This document shows positions 43,300 through 51,678 of a stretch of DNA of 64,000 bases, piece after piece. The first letter of the stretch is position 1. Each line of letters begins with the position of its first letter. The DNA comes from UBA7985 sp965658725. GTDB taxonomy: Bacteria; Pseudomonadota; Alphaproteobacteria; UBA7985. A model generated the notes under the pieces. The model saw only the letters and a program-made list of their open reading frames with translations, searched no databases and had not been told where the DNA came from. The stretch is taken from positions 1-64,000 of the forward strand of contig CBFHUI010000003.1 of the NCBI GenBank assembly GCA_965658725.1. The letters run 5' to 3'. A program made the position numbers and the translations under genes.

Positions 43300-44868
43300 A
43301 TGCTTGCAAATGTCGTCATCCTCGGCGGCGGCATCGCGTCGTTCTGGTTCATCTGGGCGACGCTGGTCGGTGTCGGCCTGCTGCTCTCCCTGTTCTCCAA
43401 CTTCACTGATGGCCTCAAGCGCCAGCCGTTCAGCGGCATTACCAGCTTCAGTCTGGTGGTCGGAACCGTGGGCATGGTCTTTGTCGCCCTGTTCAGCTCG
43501 CCCAAGCTGGGGATGGCCACGGTTTGGGCGCTCTACGTGCTGTGGCCGGTCTTTGCGGTGCTTGCAGCGGTCATGATCGCCAGTTGGGCGTTCAAGGGGC
43601 GCTTGGGTCTCTACGGACGGATCTATGAAAGCCCGATCGGGATGATTGGGCTGGGCATTTGCCTGTTTTGGGTGATTGCGGCGTTGATGGCGGACCTGCT
43701 GCCGCTGTACCAACCGCTTGAAGCGCTTTCCAAGAACAACGGCACCATCGTTCAGGGCGTGACCCGCAAGTTCAAGCTCGGCGCTGAAGCGCTGAATGGT
43801 CTGAGCTACGCCGACTATGTCAGGCTGTCGCTGGCCGAGGCGGCGGAGTACGGCAAGCTTTACAAATCCAACATTCGCGGCGGCGCGCCGGTGATGTCGT
43901 GGGTGGGAGAGGAAGGCGAAAAGCTGCCCGCCATTCTGGGTACAGACAAAGCCAACCGAGACATTTTCTCCCGCCTGATCTACGGCGCGCGGACAGTGCT
44001 GCCGCTGTCTATGGGGGCCACGCTGGTATCCTTTACAGTCGGCATCACGCTGGGCCTGATCGCAGGCTATCGCGGGGGCTGGTTTGATCAGGTCATCACC
44101 TTTATCGCCAATGCCATTCTTTCCTTCCCCGTTATCGTGCTGTTCTACCTGATCGTTCTGGTGGGTAAGGACGGGAACCTGAGCCGGGTTCTTGCAACGG
44201 TGATCTTCGCCTTTCCGCTGCTGCTCGTGCTGGCCGGGCTGTGGGGGCTGTATTCGGTCAAGATGGGGCGGCTGATCGGAATCCTCATCATCTTCCTGCC
44301 CATCGCGATTTTCCTCTACCTGCGCAACTCCTGGGGTCTGCCTGCTATGGACGGGCTGGGCCAATGGGCCGGCGCAACCTTTGGCGGCGGAGATGCAGAG
44401 CGCGCGGCGGGGATTGCCCTTGCCGTGACCAACTTTGCACAAATGGAACCGCGGATGCTCAACGTCTTCGTCGCGGTTGCTTTCTCTTCGGCACCGGGGG
44501 CGTTCCGTCTGGTGCGCGGCCTGACGCTCGACGTGAAGGACCGTGACTATGTCGCCGCGGCACAGACGCGCGGTGAGAACCAGTTCTACATCATGATCTT
44601 CGAGATCCTGCCGAACGTGCGCGGCCCCCTGTTGGTCGATGCGGCTTTGCGGATTGGGTACACGGCGATTTTGCTCGGCACGCTAGGTTTCCTCGCGCTG
44701 GGCCTGCCTCAGGAAAGCGCAGATTGGGGGTCCATGATCGCCCATGGTCGGGGACAGCTCCGCTTTGAACCGCAAATGGCCGTCATCCCGGCGCTGTGTA
44801 TCGTCTCGCTGGTGCTGGGGCTGAATCTGCTCGCTGACACACTGCGCGAACAGTCGCTGAAGGATTAA
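43300..44868 (+). CDS. ABC transporter permease (DppC-type), oversized
   Basis: 522 residues against about 300 for DppC. Three or four extra hydrophobic helices precede the usual helix near RIYESPIGMIGLGICLFW, and more insertion lies between the core helices (GDAERAAGIAL region). DKANRDIFSRLIYGARTVLPLSMG is the family signature, and RDYVAAAQTRGENQFYIMIFEILPNVRGPLL is the EAA loop contacting the ATPase. The enlarged form suggests a specialised transporter subclass rather than a plain dipeptide importer. It is 16 bases after the first permease. Confidence 0.87.
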   Translation: MLANVVILGGGIASFWFIWATLVGVGLLLSLFSNFTDGLKRQPFSGITSFSLVVGTVGMVFVALFSSPKLGMATVWALYVLWPVFAVLAAVMIASWAFKGRLGLYGRIYESPIGMIGLGICLFWVIAALMADLLPLYQPLEALSKNNGTIVQGVTRKFKLGAEALNGLSYADYVRLSLAEAAEYGKLYKSNIRGGAPVMSWVGEEGEKLPAILGTDKANRDIFSRLIYGARTVLPLSMGATLVSFTVGITLGLIAGYRGGWFDQVITFIANAILSFPVIVLFYLIVLVGKDGNLSRVLATVIFAFPLLLVLAGLWGLYSVKMGRLIGILIIFLPIAIFLYLRNSWGLPAMDGLGQWAGATFGGGDAERAAGIALAVTNFAQMEPRMLNVFVAVAFSSAPGAFRLVRGLTLDVKDRDYVAAAQTRGENQFYIMIFEILPNVRGPLLVDAALRIGYTAILLGTLGFLALGLPQESADWGSMIAHGRGQLRFEPQMAVIPALCIVSLVLGLNLLADTLREQSLKD

Positions 44869-44871
44869 GCC

Positions 44872-47064
44872 ATGTCGAAAGTCGAAATCGCTGGGCTCGA
44901 TCCCACCGCACCCGTCCTCGAATGCCGCAACGTCTCGCTCTCCTACTTTACTCGCGCGGGCGAGATCCCGGCCGTTGTGGACTTCAACATGACCGTGATG
45001 CCCGGTGAAGCGGTTGGTCTGGTGGGCGAGTCCGGTTGTGGCAAGTCGACCGTCGCGCTCGGCGTGATGAACTACATGGGCTCGACTGGCAAAGTCGTCA
45101 GCGGGCAAATCCTCTACAAAGGCCGCGACATCCTCACCATGACGGCAGAGGAGACCCGGCAAATCCGCGGTTCCGAGATTGCCATGGTGTATCAGGAGCC
45201 GATGGCGTCCCTGAACCCGTCGATGAAGGTCGACAACCAACTGATGGAAGTGCCACTGCTGCACGAGGACGTTACCCGTGAGGAAGCGCGTCAGCGGGCG
45301 CGGGACATCCTCGACGCCGTGCGCTTGCCTGACCCAGACCGCATCATGAACTCCTACCCGCATCAGCTTTCAGGCGGTCAGCAGCAACGCGTCGTGATCG
45401 CTATGGCGCTGCTTTCCAAGCCGTCGCTGCTGCTGCTCGACGAGCCGACGACCGCGCTGGACGTGACCGTCGAAGCCTCTATCGTCGATTTGGTGCGCGA
45501 CTTGGCGGCGGAGTTTGGGACGTCGATGGTTTACATCTCCCACAACCTCGGCTTGATCCTCGATACCTGTGACCGGATCAACGTAATGTACTCGGGTGAA
45601 GCGGTCGAGTTCGGGACGGTGGATGAAGTCTTCAACAAAATGCGTCACCCCTACACGCAGGGCCTTTTCCGCTCCATCCCGCTGCCCGGTGCAGACAAGA
45701 ACGCCAGTCCGCTGGTGCCGATCCGAGGGCAACTGCCCCTGCCGCATGAGCGGCCAAGGGGCTGTAACTTTCAGGACCGCTGCGACCACTTTGTCGCCGG
45801 GGTCTGCGACAAGGCTGAGATCGATATGCACCCGGTCGGGGGCCAGCCTGGTCACCTCAGCCGCTGTCTGCGCTTCAATGAGATCGACTGGGCCGCACCC
45901 CCGAAGATCGAAGACAGCGCAGCAGCGAGCGAGCCCGGGGACGTCGTGCTCGACGTTACCAATCTGAAGAAATACTACGAAGTTGCCGCTAACGCCTTTC
46001 TCGGCGCAGGGGAGCGCCGGACGGTCAAGGCGAACGAGGAAGTGGACCTGATCGCGCGTCAGTCTGAGACTGTCGCAATCGTCGGCGAGTCCGGCTGTGG
46101 CAAGTCCACCTTAGCCAAGGTGCTGCTTGGGCTGGAGACCGCGACGGCGGGGGAAGCCCAGCTCAATGGAACCGTTATTTCAAATACCCCTGTGCAGTCG
46201 CGCGGGCCCGAGACGCTTGGCAGCGTGCAAATGGTCTTCCAGAACCCCTTCGACACCCTGAATCCCAGCCAGTCCGTCGGCGCGCAAATCGTTCGCGCGC
46301 TGGAAAAGTTCGGGATCGGGGAGAGCGATGCGGCGCGCGAGGCCCGGATGCTAGAGCTGCTGGACTTGGTCAAGCTACCCCGCGACTTCGCCAAGCGCAT
46401 GCCGCGCCAGCTCTCAGGTGGGCAAAAGCAACGCATCGGGATTGCCCGCGCCTTTGCTGGAACCCCCGCCGTTGTGGTTGCCGACGAGCCGGTTTCTGCG
46501 CTCGATGTATCTGTGCAGGCGGCGGTCTCGCAGCTGCTCATGGACATTCAGTCAGAGCACAAGACCACGCTGCTGTTCATCTCCCACGACTTGTCGATCG
46601 TGCGTTATCTCTCAGACCGTGTCGTGGTCATGTACCTCGGCCACGTGGTCGAGCAGGGGACGACGGAGCAGGTATTTTCCCCGCCCTATCATCCCTACAC
46701 TGAAGCACTGCTTTCCGCCGTGCCGATCGCGGACACGCGGGTGAAGAAGAAGCGGATTATCCTCGACGGCGATATACCGTCGGCGCTCAACCCGCCGTCG
46801 GGCTGCCCGTTCCAGACCCGCTGCCCGCGCAAGGCAATGGTCGAGGGTGATCTGTGTGAAACGACCTTGCCCCCGATGCGAACCCTTGCTGATGGGCACC
46901 AGGTCAAATGCCACCTTGCGCAGTCTATCCTCGATGAGATGGAAGCGGTGATCCAGATCGATGCGCTCGACTCGCTGGAGACTGGCGCCGAAGTTGGGCG
47001 CTCGGCCGCGCCAGCTCCAAGCGCTCGATCCAAGCGGGAGAAGCCGGCGATCGGCTCCGCCTGA
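44872..47064 (+). CDS. ABC transporter, fused double ATP-binding protein (DppD-DppF type)
   Basis: 730-residue protein with two complete ATPase domains that are separate proteins in classical Dpp/Opp systems. Domain 1: Walker A GESGCGKST at about 52-60, signature LSGGQQQRVVIAM, Walker B LLLDEPTTALDVTV. Domain 2: GESGCGKST at about 405-413, signature LSGGQKQRIGIARA, Walker B VVVADEPVSALDVSV. Each ends with the Cys-rich oligopeptide-transporter motif (NFQDRCDHFVAGVCDK and CPFQTRCPRKAMVEGDLCE). It starts three bases after the second permease. Confidence 0.93.
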   Translation: MSKVEIAGLDPTAPVLECRNVSLSYFTRAGEIPAVVDFNMTVMPGEAVGLVGESGCGKSTVALGVMNYMGSTGKVVSGQILYKGRDILTMTAEETRQIRGSEIAMVYQEPMASLNPSMKVDNQLMEVPLLHEDVTREEARQRARDILDAVRLPDPDRIMNSYPHQLSGGQQQRVVIAMALLSKPSLLLLDEPTTALDVTVEASIVDLVRDLAAEFGTSMVYISHNLGLILDTCDRINVMYSGEAVEFGTVDEVFNKMRHPYTQGLFRSIPLPGADKNASPLVPIRGQLPLPHERPRGCNFQDRCDHFVAGVCDKAEIDMHPVGGQPGHLSRCLRFNEIDWAAPPKIEDSAAASEPGDVVLDVTNLKKYYEVAANAFLGAGERRTVKANEEVDLIARQSETVAIVGESGCGKSTLAKVLLGLETATAGEAQLNGTVISNTPVQSRGPETLGSVQMVFQNPFDTLNPSQSVGAQIVRALEKFGIGESDAAREARMLELLDLVKLPRDFAKRMPRQLSGGQKQRIGIARAFAGTPAVVVADEPVSALDVSVQAAVSQLLMDIQSEHKTTLLFISHDLSIVRYLSDRVVVMYLGHVVEQGTTEQVFSPPYHPYTEALLSAVPIADTRVKKKRIILDGDIPSALNPPSGCPFQTRCPRKAMVEGDLCETTLPPMRTLADGHQVKCHLAQSILDEMEAVIQIDALDSLETGAEVGRSAAPAPSARSKREKPAIGSA

Positions 47065-47122
47065 CGGCGGATGGAAATTCTGATTGCCAAAGCCGCGCAG
47101 TTGAGCGAACCTTAATTGCACT

Positions 47123-48019
47123 ATGATAAAGACAGTGCCAGCCCCCCGCTTCACCTACGATCCCAACACCGGCGCTCCCGCGGGAGCCAAAGCCGCATGG
47201 GAGGAGGCGGGTTGCCTCATCCTCGAAGGCTTTGTGTCTGAAACCGCCTGCGATGACTTGATCGCTGCCGCTGACCGCCTGTCGGGTGAGTTGGTTGATG
47301 CTGCTGACGGTCACGCCTTTGATGCCGTCGATAACCAACACGCGGACGAGGATTACTTTCTCAGCTCCGGCGATGTCATGCGGGCTTTTATGGAGGATCG
47401 GGTCGAAGGGGTTGATCGGGTGCGTGCCGTGAACAAGCTCGGGCACGCCATGCACGACCTGGACCCCGATTTCGCCGCCTTTTCTCACCAGCAGCAGCTG
47501 TCCCGTCTGACCGAGCAGCTGGGTCTCGGCACGCCGTTGCTGCTGCAGTCCATGCTGATCTTCAAGCACGCCCGTGTTGGCGGTGAAGTGACCATGCATC
47601 AGGACAGCACCTTTATTTTCTCTGAGCCGGAAACCTGCATCGGGTTCTGGTTCGCCCTGCAGGACGCAACCACAGAAAACGGCGCCATGTACGCGCTTCC
47701 CGGCTGGCACCGTGGCCCGTTGGAGAAGCGGTTCTATCGGACCGGTGAGGGCAACGGAACGGAGTTTGAGCACCTTGCCGACGCTGACTGGCCGCTGGAT
47801 GAAGCTGTGCCACTGGAAGCGCCCAAGGGTTCTCTGATCATGCTGCATGGCCGTCTGCCGCACCGTTCCTCAGCGAACATGTCGGACAAGTCGCGCTATG
47901 CGTACACCCTTCACACAATTGACGCTTCGGCCCGTTACCCGAACGACAATTGGCTGCGGCGGAGGGATGATCTTCCGCTGCGGACCTTTGGCGAGCACGG
48001 CACCACCACCGCGCGCTAG
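47123..48019 (+). CDS. Phytanoyl-CoA dioxygenase (PhyH)-family Fe(II)/2-oxoglutarate oxygenase
   Basis: 298-residue non-heme iron oxygenase. The iron triad is HxD in TMHQDSTFIFSEPE and a distal His in LPHRSSANMSDKSRYAYTLH, where the Arg that binds 2-oxoglutarate also lies. GFWFALQDATTENGAMYALPGWH is a clear PhyH-family stretch. These enzymes hydroxylate acyl-CoA, amino acids or other small molecules. It follows the ABC importer by 58 bases on the same strand, so it likely acts on an imported compound or a derivative. Substrate unknown. Confidence 0.88.
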   Translation: MIKTVPAPRFTYDPNTGAPAGAKAAWEEAGCLILEGFVSETACDDLIAAADRLSGELVDAADGHAFDAVDNQHADEDYFLSSGDVMRAFMEDRVEGVDRVRAVNKLGHAMHDLDPDFAAFSHQQQLSRLTEQLGLGTPLLLQSMLIFKHARVGGEVTMHQDSTFIFSEPETCIGFWFALQDATTENGAMYALPGWHRGPLEKRFYRTGEGNGTEFEHLADADWPLDEAVPLEAPKGSLIMLHGRLPHRSSANMSDKSRYAYTLHTIDASARYPNDNWLRRRDDLPLRTFGEHGTTTAR

Positions 48020-48085
48020 GTCCACCACAAACCGGGCGCACCCCGACCGCGACGCCCGGCACAACGACAAAAAAAGGAGAGCATC

Positions 48086-49105
48086 ATGCTCAAAGATTTT
48101 GGAGCGCACCCGGCGGACCGGGTGCCCAAGGCTGAACTACACGCTCATTTAGAAGGGACCATCCACGCGCCTGTGCTTCGCGCGCTTGCGGCGCGCAATG
48201 GTCTGACTTTGCCCGAAGGCGTGCTGGACGCCGACGACAACTACCTCTGGACCGATTTCAACGACTTCCTGAAGATCTACGACATGGCCTCATCGGTCAT
48301 TCAGACCCCGGAAGACTACTACGACCTGACGCTCGACTACTTGCAGCGCGTGGCGGCGGAAGGCGGGATCTACGTCGAACTGCTGACCAGCCCGGACCAC
48401 GTATTCAACCTTGGAATGACCCTCAAAGACCAGCTCGACGCGCTGGTGCAGGCGATCGACGACGCGCGGGAGCGGTTCGGGGTTGAGACGCGGATCAGCC
48501 AGACCATCGTGCGCCACTACGGCCCAGATAAGTGTATCGAAGCGGCCAAAGCCATCGCCGCTCACCCGCACCCCTACGTCACTGGCTTCCAAATGGCTGG
48601 GGCAGAGGACGCGCACACGCCTGCTGACTTCCGCCCTGCCTATGACATTGCCGCCGAAGCCGGATTGCGCTGCACGGCGCATACGGGGGAATGGCTGGGG
48701 CCTGAGTCCATGCGGGAGACGCTGTCGGCGCTTCCTATGGTCGAGCGGATCGGCCACGGTGTGCGGGCGGTCTATGACCCTGAGTTGGTGCAGGAGTTAG
48801 CCCAGCGGCAGATCCCTTTTGAGGTCTGCCCCGGCTCCAACGTCGCGCTTAAAGTCTTTCCAACGCCCGAGGAGCACGGCCTCCGCGCGCTGTGGGAAGC
48901 GGGCTGTGTGATTACCCTGGCGTCCGACGATCCGCCATATTTCCACACATCTTTGGGGGCGGAGTACCGTTTTGCAGTGGATGTGGCTGGACTGTCGGTG
49001 CCAGACCTATACACCATTACGCGCAATGCCCTGAACGCGGGCTTTATGGACGACGCGACGCGCGCGGCACTGATGATGCGCGTTGCCGCGTCAGAGGCGG
49101 CCTGA
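48086..49105 (+). CDS. add: Adenosine deaminase
   Basis: 339-residue amidohydrolase deaminating adenosine or deoxyadenosine to the inosine form. Zinc ligands and catalytic residues are visible: HAHLEG with His19 and His21, CTAHTGEWLGPES (HTGE in place of HAGE), GHGVRAV, and LASDDPPYFHT with the metal Asp pair. SDDP is also seen in adenine deaminases of this family, so adenine is a possible alternative. Location next to upp and convergent deo/cdd genes favours nucleoside salvage. An AGGAGAG site precedes the start. Confidence 0.87.
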   Translation: MLKDFGAHPADRVPKAELHAHLEGTIHAPVLRALAARNGLTLPEGVLDADDNYLWTDFNDFLKIYDMASSVIQTPEDYYDLTLDYLQRVAAEGGIYVELLTSPDHVFNLGMTLKDQLDALVQAIDDARERFGVETRISQTIVRHYGPDKCIEAAKAIAAHPHPYVTGFQMAGAEDAHTPADFRPAYDIAAEAGLRCTAHTGEWLGPESMRETLSALPMVERIGHGVRAVYDPELVQELAQRQIPFEVCPGSNVALKVFPTPEEHGLRALWEAGCVITLASDDPPYFHTSLGAEYRFAVDVAGLSVPDLYTITRNALNAGFMDDATRAALMMRVAASEAA

Positions 49106-49158
49106 CAGCCGCTGCCTGAACCGCGCGTTTGCGACCAGTAAGAAAGCGGAGATGCCCT

Positions 49159-49785
49159 GTGTCTGATTCCCTGACCATCGTTCAACACCCCTTGGTGACC
49201 GACAAGCTCAGCCAACTGCGCGACGTCCGCACAGACATGGCCCGTTTCCGCTCGCTCATGCACGATGTCAGCTTCATGCTTGGCTACGAGGCGCTGCGGG
49301 ATTGGCCCATGGCTACGCGCCCGGTCGAGACCCCGCTGACCACCTTTGACGCCCCTGTCCGCGAGCCGCACCACCTCAATGTCGTTTCCATCTTGCGCGC
49401 TGGTAACGGCTTCCTCGATGGCTTGCTGGCGCTGGAGCGGACGGCACGGGTGGGGTTTGTTGGGCTGAAGCGTAACGAAGACACGCTCATGCCCGAGCAA
49501 TACTATCTGAACCTGCCCAACGTGACCGAAGGCGTTACGCTGGTCTGTGATCCGATGCTGGCGACCGGTGGGTCATCCTCGCATGCGGTTCAGTTGGTCA
49601 AGGATCAAGGAGCAACCGACCTCAAGTTCATCTGCCTGCTAGCGTCTCCCGAAGGCGTGGCCAAGTTCAGCGGCGATCATCCAGACGTGCCGATTTTCAC
49701 GGCATCGCTGGATGAACGCTTGAATGAGAAGGGCTACATCGTGCCGGGTCTGGGTGACGCCGGCGACCGCCTCTACGGGACTTAA
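49159..49785 (+). CDS. upp: Uracil phosphoribosyltransferase
   Basis: 208-residue enzyme making UMP from uracil and PRPP. The PRPP loop is CDPMLATGGSS, the N-terminal text IVQHPLVTDKLSQLRD and SILRAGNGFLDGLL are diagnostic, and the C-terminal GYIVPGLGDAGDRLYGT ends as in all Upp. GTG at 49159 is used because GGAGAT lies five bases upstream; the upstream reading has no Upp-like sequence. It follows add by about 50 bases. Confidence 0.95.
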   Translation: MSDSLTIVQHPLVTDKLSQLRDVRTDMARFRSLMHDVSFMLGYEALRDWPMATRPVETPLTTFDAPVREPHHLNVVSILRAGNGFLDGLLALERTARVGFVGLKRNEDTLMPEQYYLNLPNVTEGVTLVCDPMLATGGSSSHAVQLVKDQGATDLKFICLLASPEGVAKFSGDHPDVPIFTASLDERLNEKGYIVPGLGDAGDRLYGT

Positions 49786-49787
49786 CC

Positions 49788-50348
49788 TCAGTCCGCGCCT
49801 TCGATCCCGTCGCTGGGCAGTGGGTTTGTGTTGAGCAATTGCAGCGCATCGGCGGCGAGCAACACGGGTTTCAGCTCATTCACAATGTCCGGCAAGGGCG
49901 CCATGGCGGCGGCGTCCGAGCCGTTGTCGAGCAGGCGCTGCATGCGAATGGTGTGCGGCTTGTCGAGCCGGCCGGCGACAACCGCCCCGCCCTCGATCGG
50001 GTTCATGCTGATTTGCAGCGGTCCTTCAAAGCCTTCGGTGCCTAGCGCTTCCTTGTCCACGCCCTCGGCGTCAAGAGTGTAGAACTGCCGCTCTTCGCTG
50101 CCCGGAAAGCTCAGACACAGGTACTTTGGCCCCGCTTCCCACTTGCCGAAACTCAGCGCCAAAGTGCTGTCGTCATCGCCGGTAACTTCGAGCAGGCCGT
50201 TGGCGTAAAAGCGGTAGAGTTTGCCGTCATCGCCCGCGAGCATGTTGCCGCCTAGGGCAAAAGACATATCCGCGCCCACGAGCGGCTCAGCGGCAGCAGA
50301 CAGGGACAGGGCAAGGGCTGAAAAAGTGCCCAGAATCAAAGATCTCAT
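49788..50348 (-). CDS. Exported protein of unknown function
   Basis: 186 residues from ATG 50348, with a signal peptide (MRSLILGTFSALALSLSAAA). The mature part looks like a small beta-sandwich (LGGNMLAGDDGKLYRFYANGLLEV) with one Cys and an acidic tail. No recognised domain. It is convergent with upp, with the stops two bases apart, and is read in the same direction as deoB but from after deoB, so it may be an added tail gene of the nucleoside operon or have its own promoter in the 90-base gap. Confidence 0.68.
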   Translation of the reverse strand: MRSLILGTFSALALSLSAAAEPLVGADMSFALGGNMLAGDDGKLYRFYANGLLEVTGDDDSTLALSFGKWEAGPKYLCLSFPGSEERQFYTLDAEGVDKEALGTEGFEGPLQISMNPIEGGAVVAGRLDKPHTIRMQRLLDNGSDAAAMAPLPDIVNELKPVLLAADALQLLNTNPLPSDGIEGAD

Positions 50349-50440
50349 GAGAAAATTCCCTAAAGTATTCTGCGCCAATATAGCAGGACAAAGGGGTCTC
50401 CGAAAAGATCGAAGTTCAACTTTATCGCGAGAAAACCGAT

Positions 50441-51676
50441 CTAAATAACTGAATTTCCGGCAGAAAGCCCCGAAAGCCCCAAGTGCTTAGCCAGCGTTGC
50501 CCCCATATCGGCAAAGGTCGAAGACGTGCCGAGGTTCACACCCTTGGGCGCGGCTGGACCAAAGAACAGCATCGGGACTTGCTCCCGCGTGTGGTCCGTA
50601 CCGGGCCAAGTCGGGTCATTCCCGTGGTCTGCGGTCCACAAAACTAGGTCACCGTCCCTAAGATAGGGGTAAAGCTCCGGCAGGCGGCTGTCCCAATGTT
50701 CCAGTGCGTCGGCGTAGCCATCAGGGAGGCGGCGATGCCCAAACTTGCTGTCAAAATCGACGAAGTTGGTGAACACCAGATCACCGTCACTCGCCCGTCG
50801 CGCGGCATCGAGCGTGCCGTCCCAGAGTGCATCGAGCCCGCTGGCCTTGTTGCTGTGGGTGATGCTTCGGTGAGCAAAGATGTCTTCGATCTTGCCGACC
50901 GACCAGACTGCACCACCGTTTTGCACCACGCGGTCGAGCAGGTTGTTCTCCGGTGGTGGCACGGCGAAGTCTTTGCGGTTGCCCGTGCGGCTGAAGTTTT
51001 CAGCAGAGGTGCCGACAAAAGGACGCGCGATGACGCGCCCGATGTTGAGCGGGTCGCACAGCGTCCGAGCAGCGGCGCAGACTTCGTAAAGCCGTTGCAA
51101 ACCAAATGTTTCCTCGTGCGCTGCGATCTGTAGAACCGAGTCCGCGCTGGTGTAGATGATCGGCTTGTCGCTGCGGCAGTGCTCTTCGCCCAGCTCAGCG
51201 ATAATCGCGGTCCCGCTCGCATGCTTGTCACCCAGAATGCCGGGCAGGGCACAAGCCTCCAGCAGAGCGGCGGTTAAATCAGCGGGAACGCACGGAATGG
51301 TGCGCGGGAAGTAGCCCCAGTCGAAGTCTACGGGCGAGCCGCAAATCTCGTAGTGACCGCTTGGTGTGTCCTTGCCACGCGATGTTTCGATGGCGGAGCC
51401 GACGACGCCGGTAAAACCACTGTCCGGCCAAGCCAGCCCCGGCGGCACCCGACCTGTCGCGTTCTCACACGCCAGACCCAGCCCCAGACCCGCGAGATGA
51501 GGCAGGTGCAGCGGCCTTTTCTGTTGCGCGCACCAGTCAGCGATATGGCCCAGTGTGTCCGAGCCGGTATCAGGCAGGCTCTCCCCGGTGTCGGCGGTTA
51601 TGTTGAAGAAGTCCTCTGCATCCGGGCCGCCGCCGCAACCGACGCTGTCGCACAGCAGAATAAAGGCGCGCGCCAC
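50441..51676 (-). CDS. deoB: Phosphopentomutase
   Basis: 411-residue enzyme interconverting (deoxy)ribose-1-phosphate and 5-phosphate, alkaline-phosphatase superfamily. Metal-binding residues are in ILLCDSVGCGGGPDAEDF at the start, and WTADHGNDPTWPGTDHTRE near the end holds the second metal cluster with DHGND. The phosphorylated Thr region DTGSDTLGHIA is visible. It follows deoA by two bases, completing the route of nucleoside sugar breakdown. Confidence 0.95.
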   Translation of the reverse strand: MARAFILLCDSVGCGGGPDAEDFFNITADTGESLPDTGSDTLGHIADWCAQQKRPLHLPHLAGLGLGLACENATGRVPPGLAWPDSGFTGVVGSAIETSRGKDTPSGHYEICGSPVDFDWGYFPRTIPCVPADLTAALLEACALPGILGDKHASGTAIIAELGEEHCRSDKPIIYTSADSVLQIAAHEETFGLQRLYEVCAAARTLCDPLNIGRVIARPFVGTSAENFSRTGNRKDFAVPPPENNLLDRVVQNGGAVWSVGKIEDIFAHRSITHSNKASGLDALWDGTLDAARRASDGDLVFTNFVDFDSKFGHRRLPDGYADALEHWDSRLPELYPYLRDGDLVLWTADHGNDPTWPGTDHTREQVPMLFFGPAAPKGVNLGTSSTFADMGATLAKHLGLSGLSAGNSVI

Positions 51677-51678
51677 GA

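Noticed and set aside
40076..44442. Minus-strand frames over the ABC importer genes
   Set aside because: Antisense to binding-protein and permease genes with clear family motifs.
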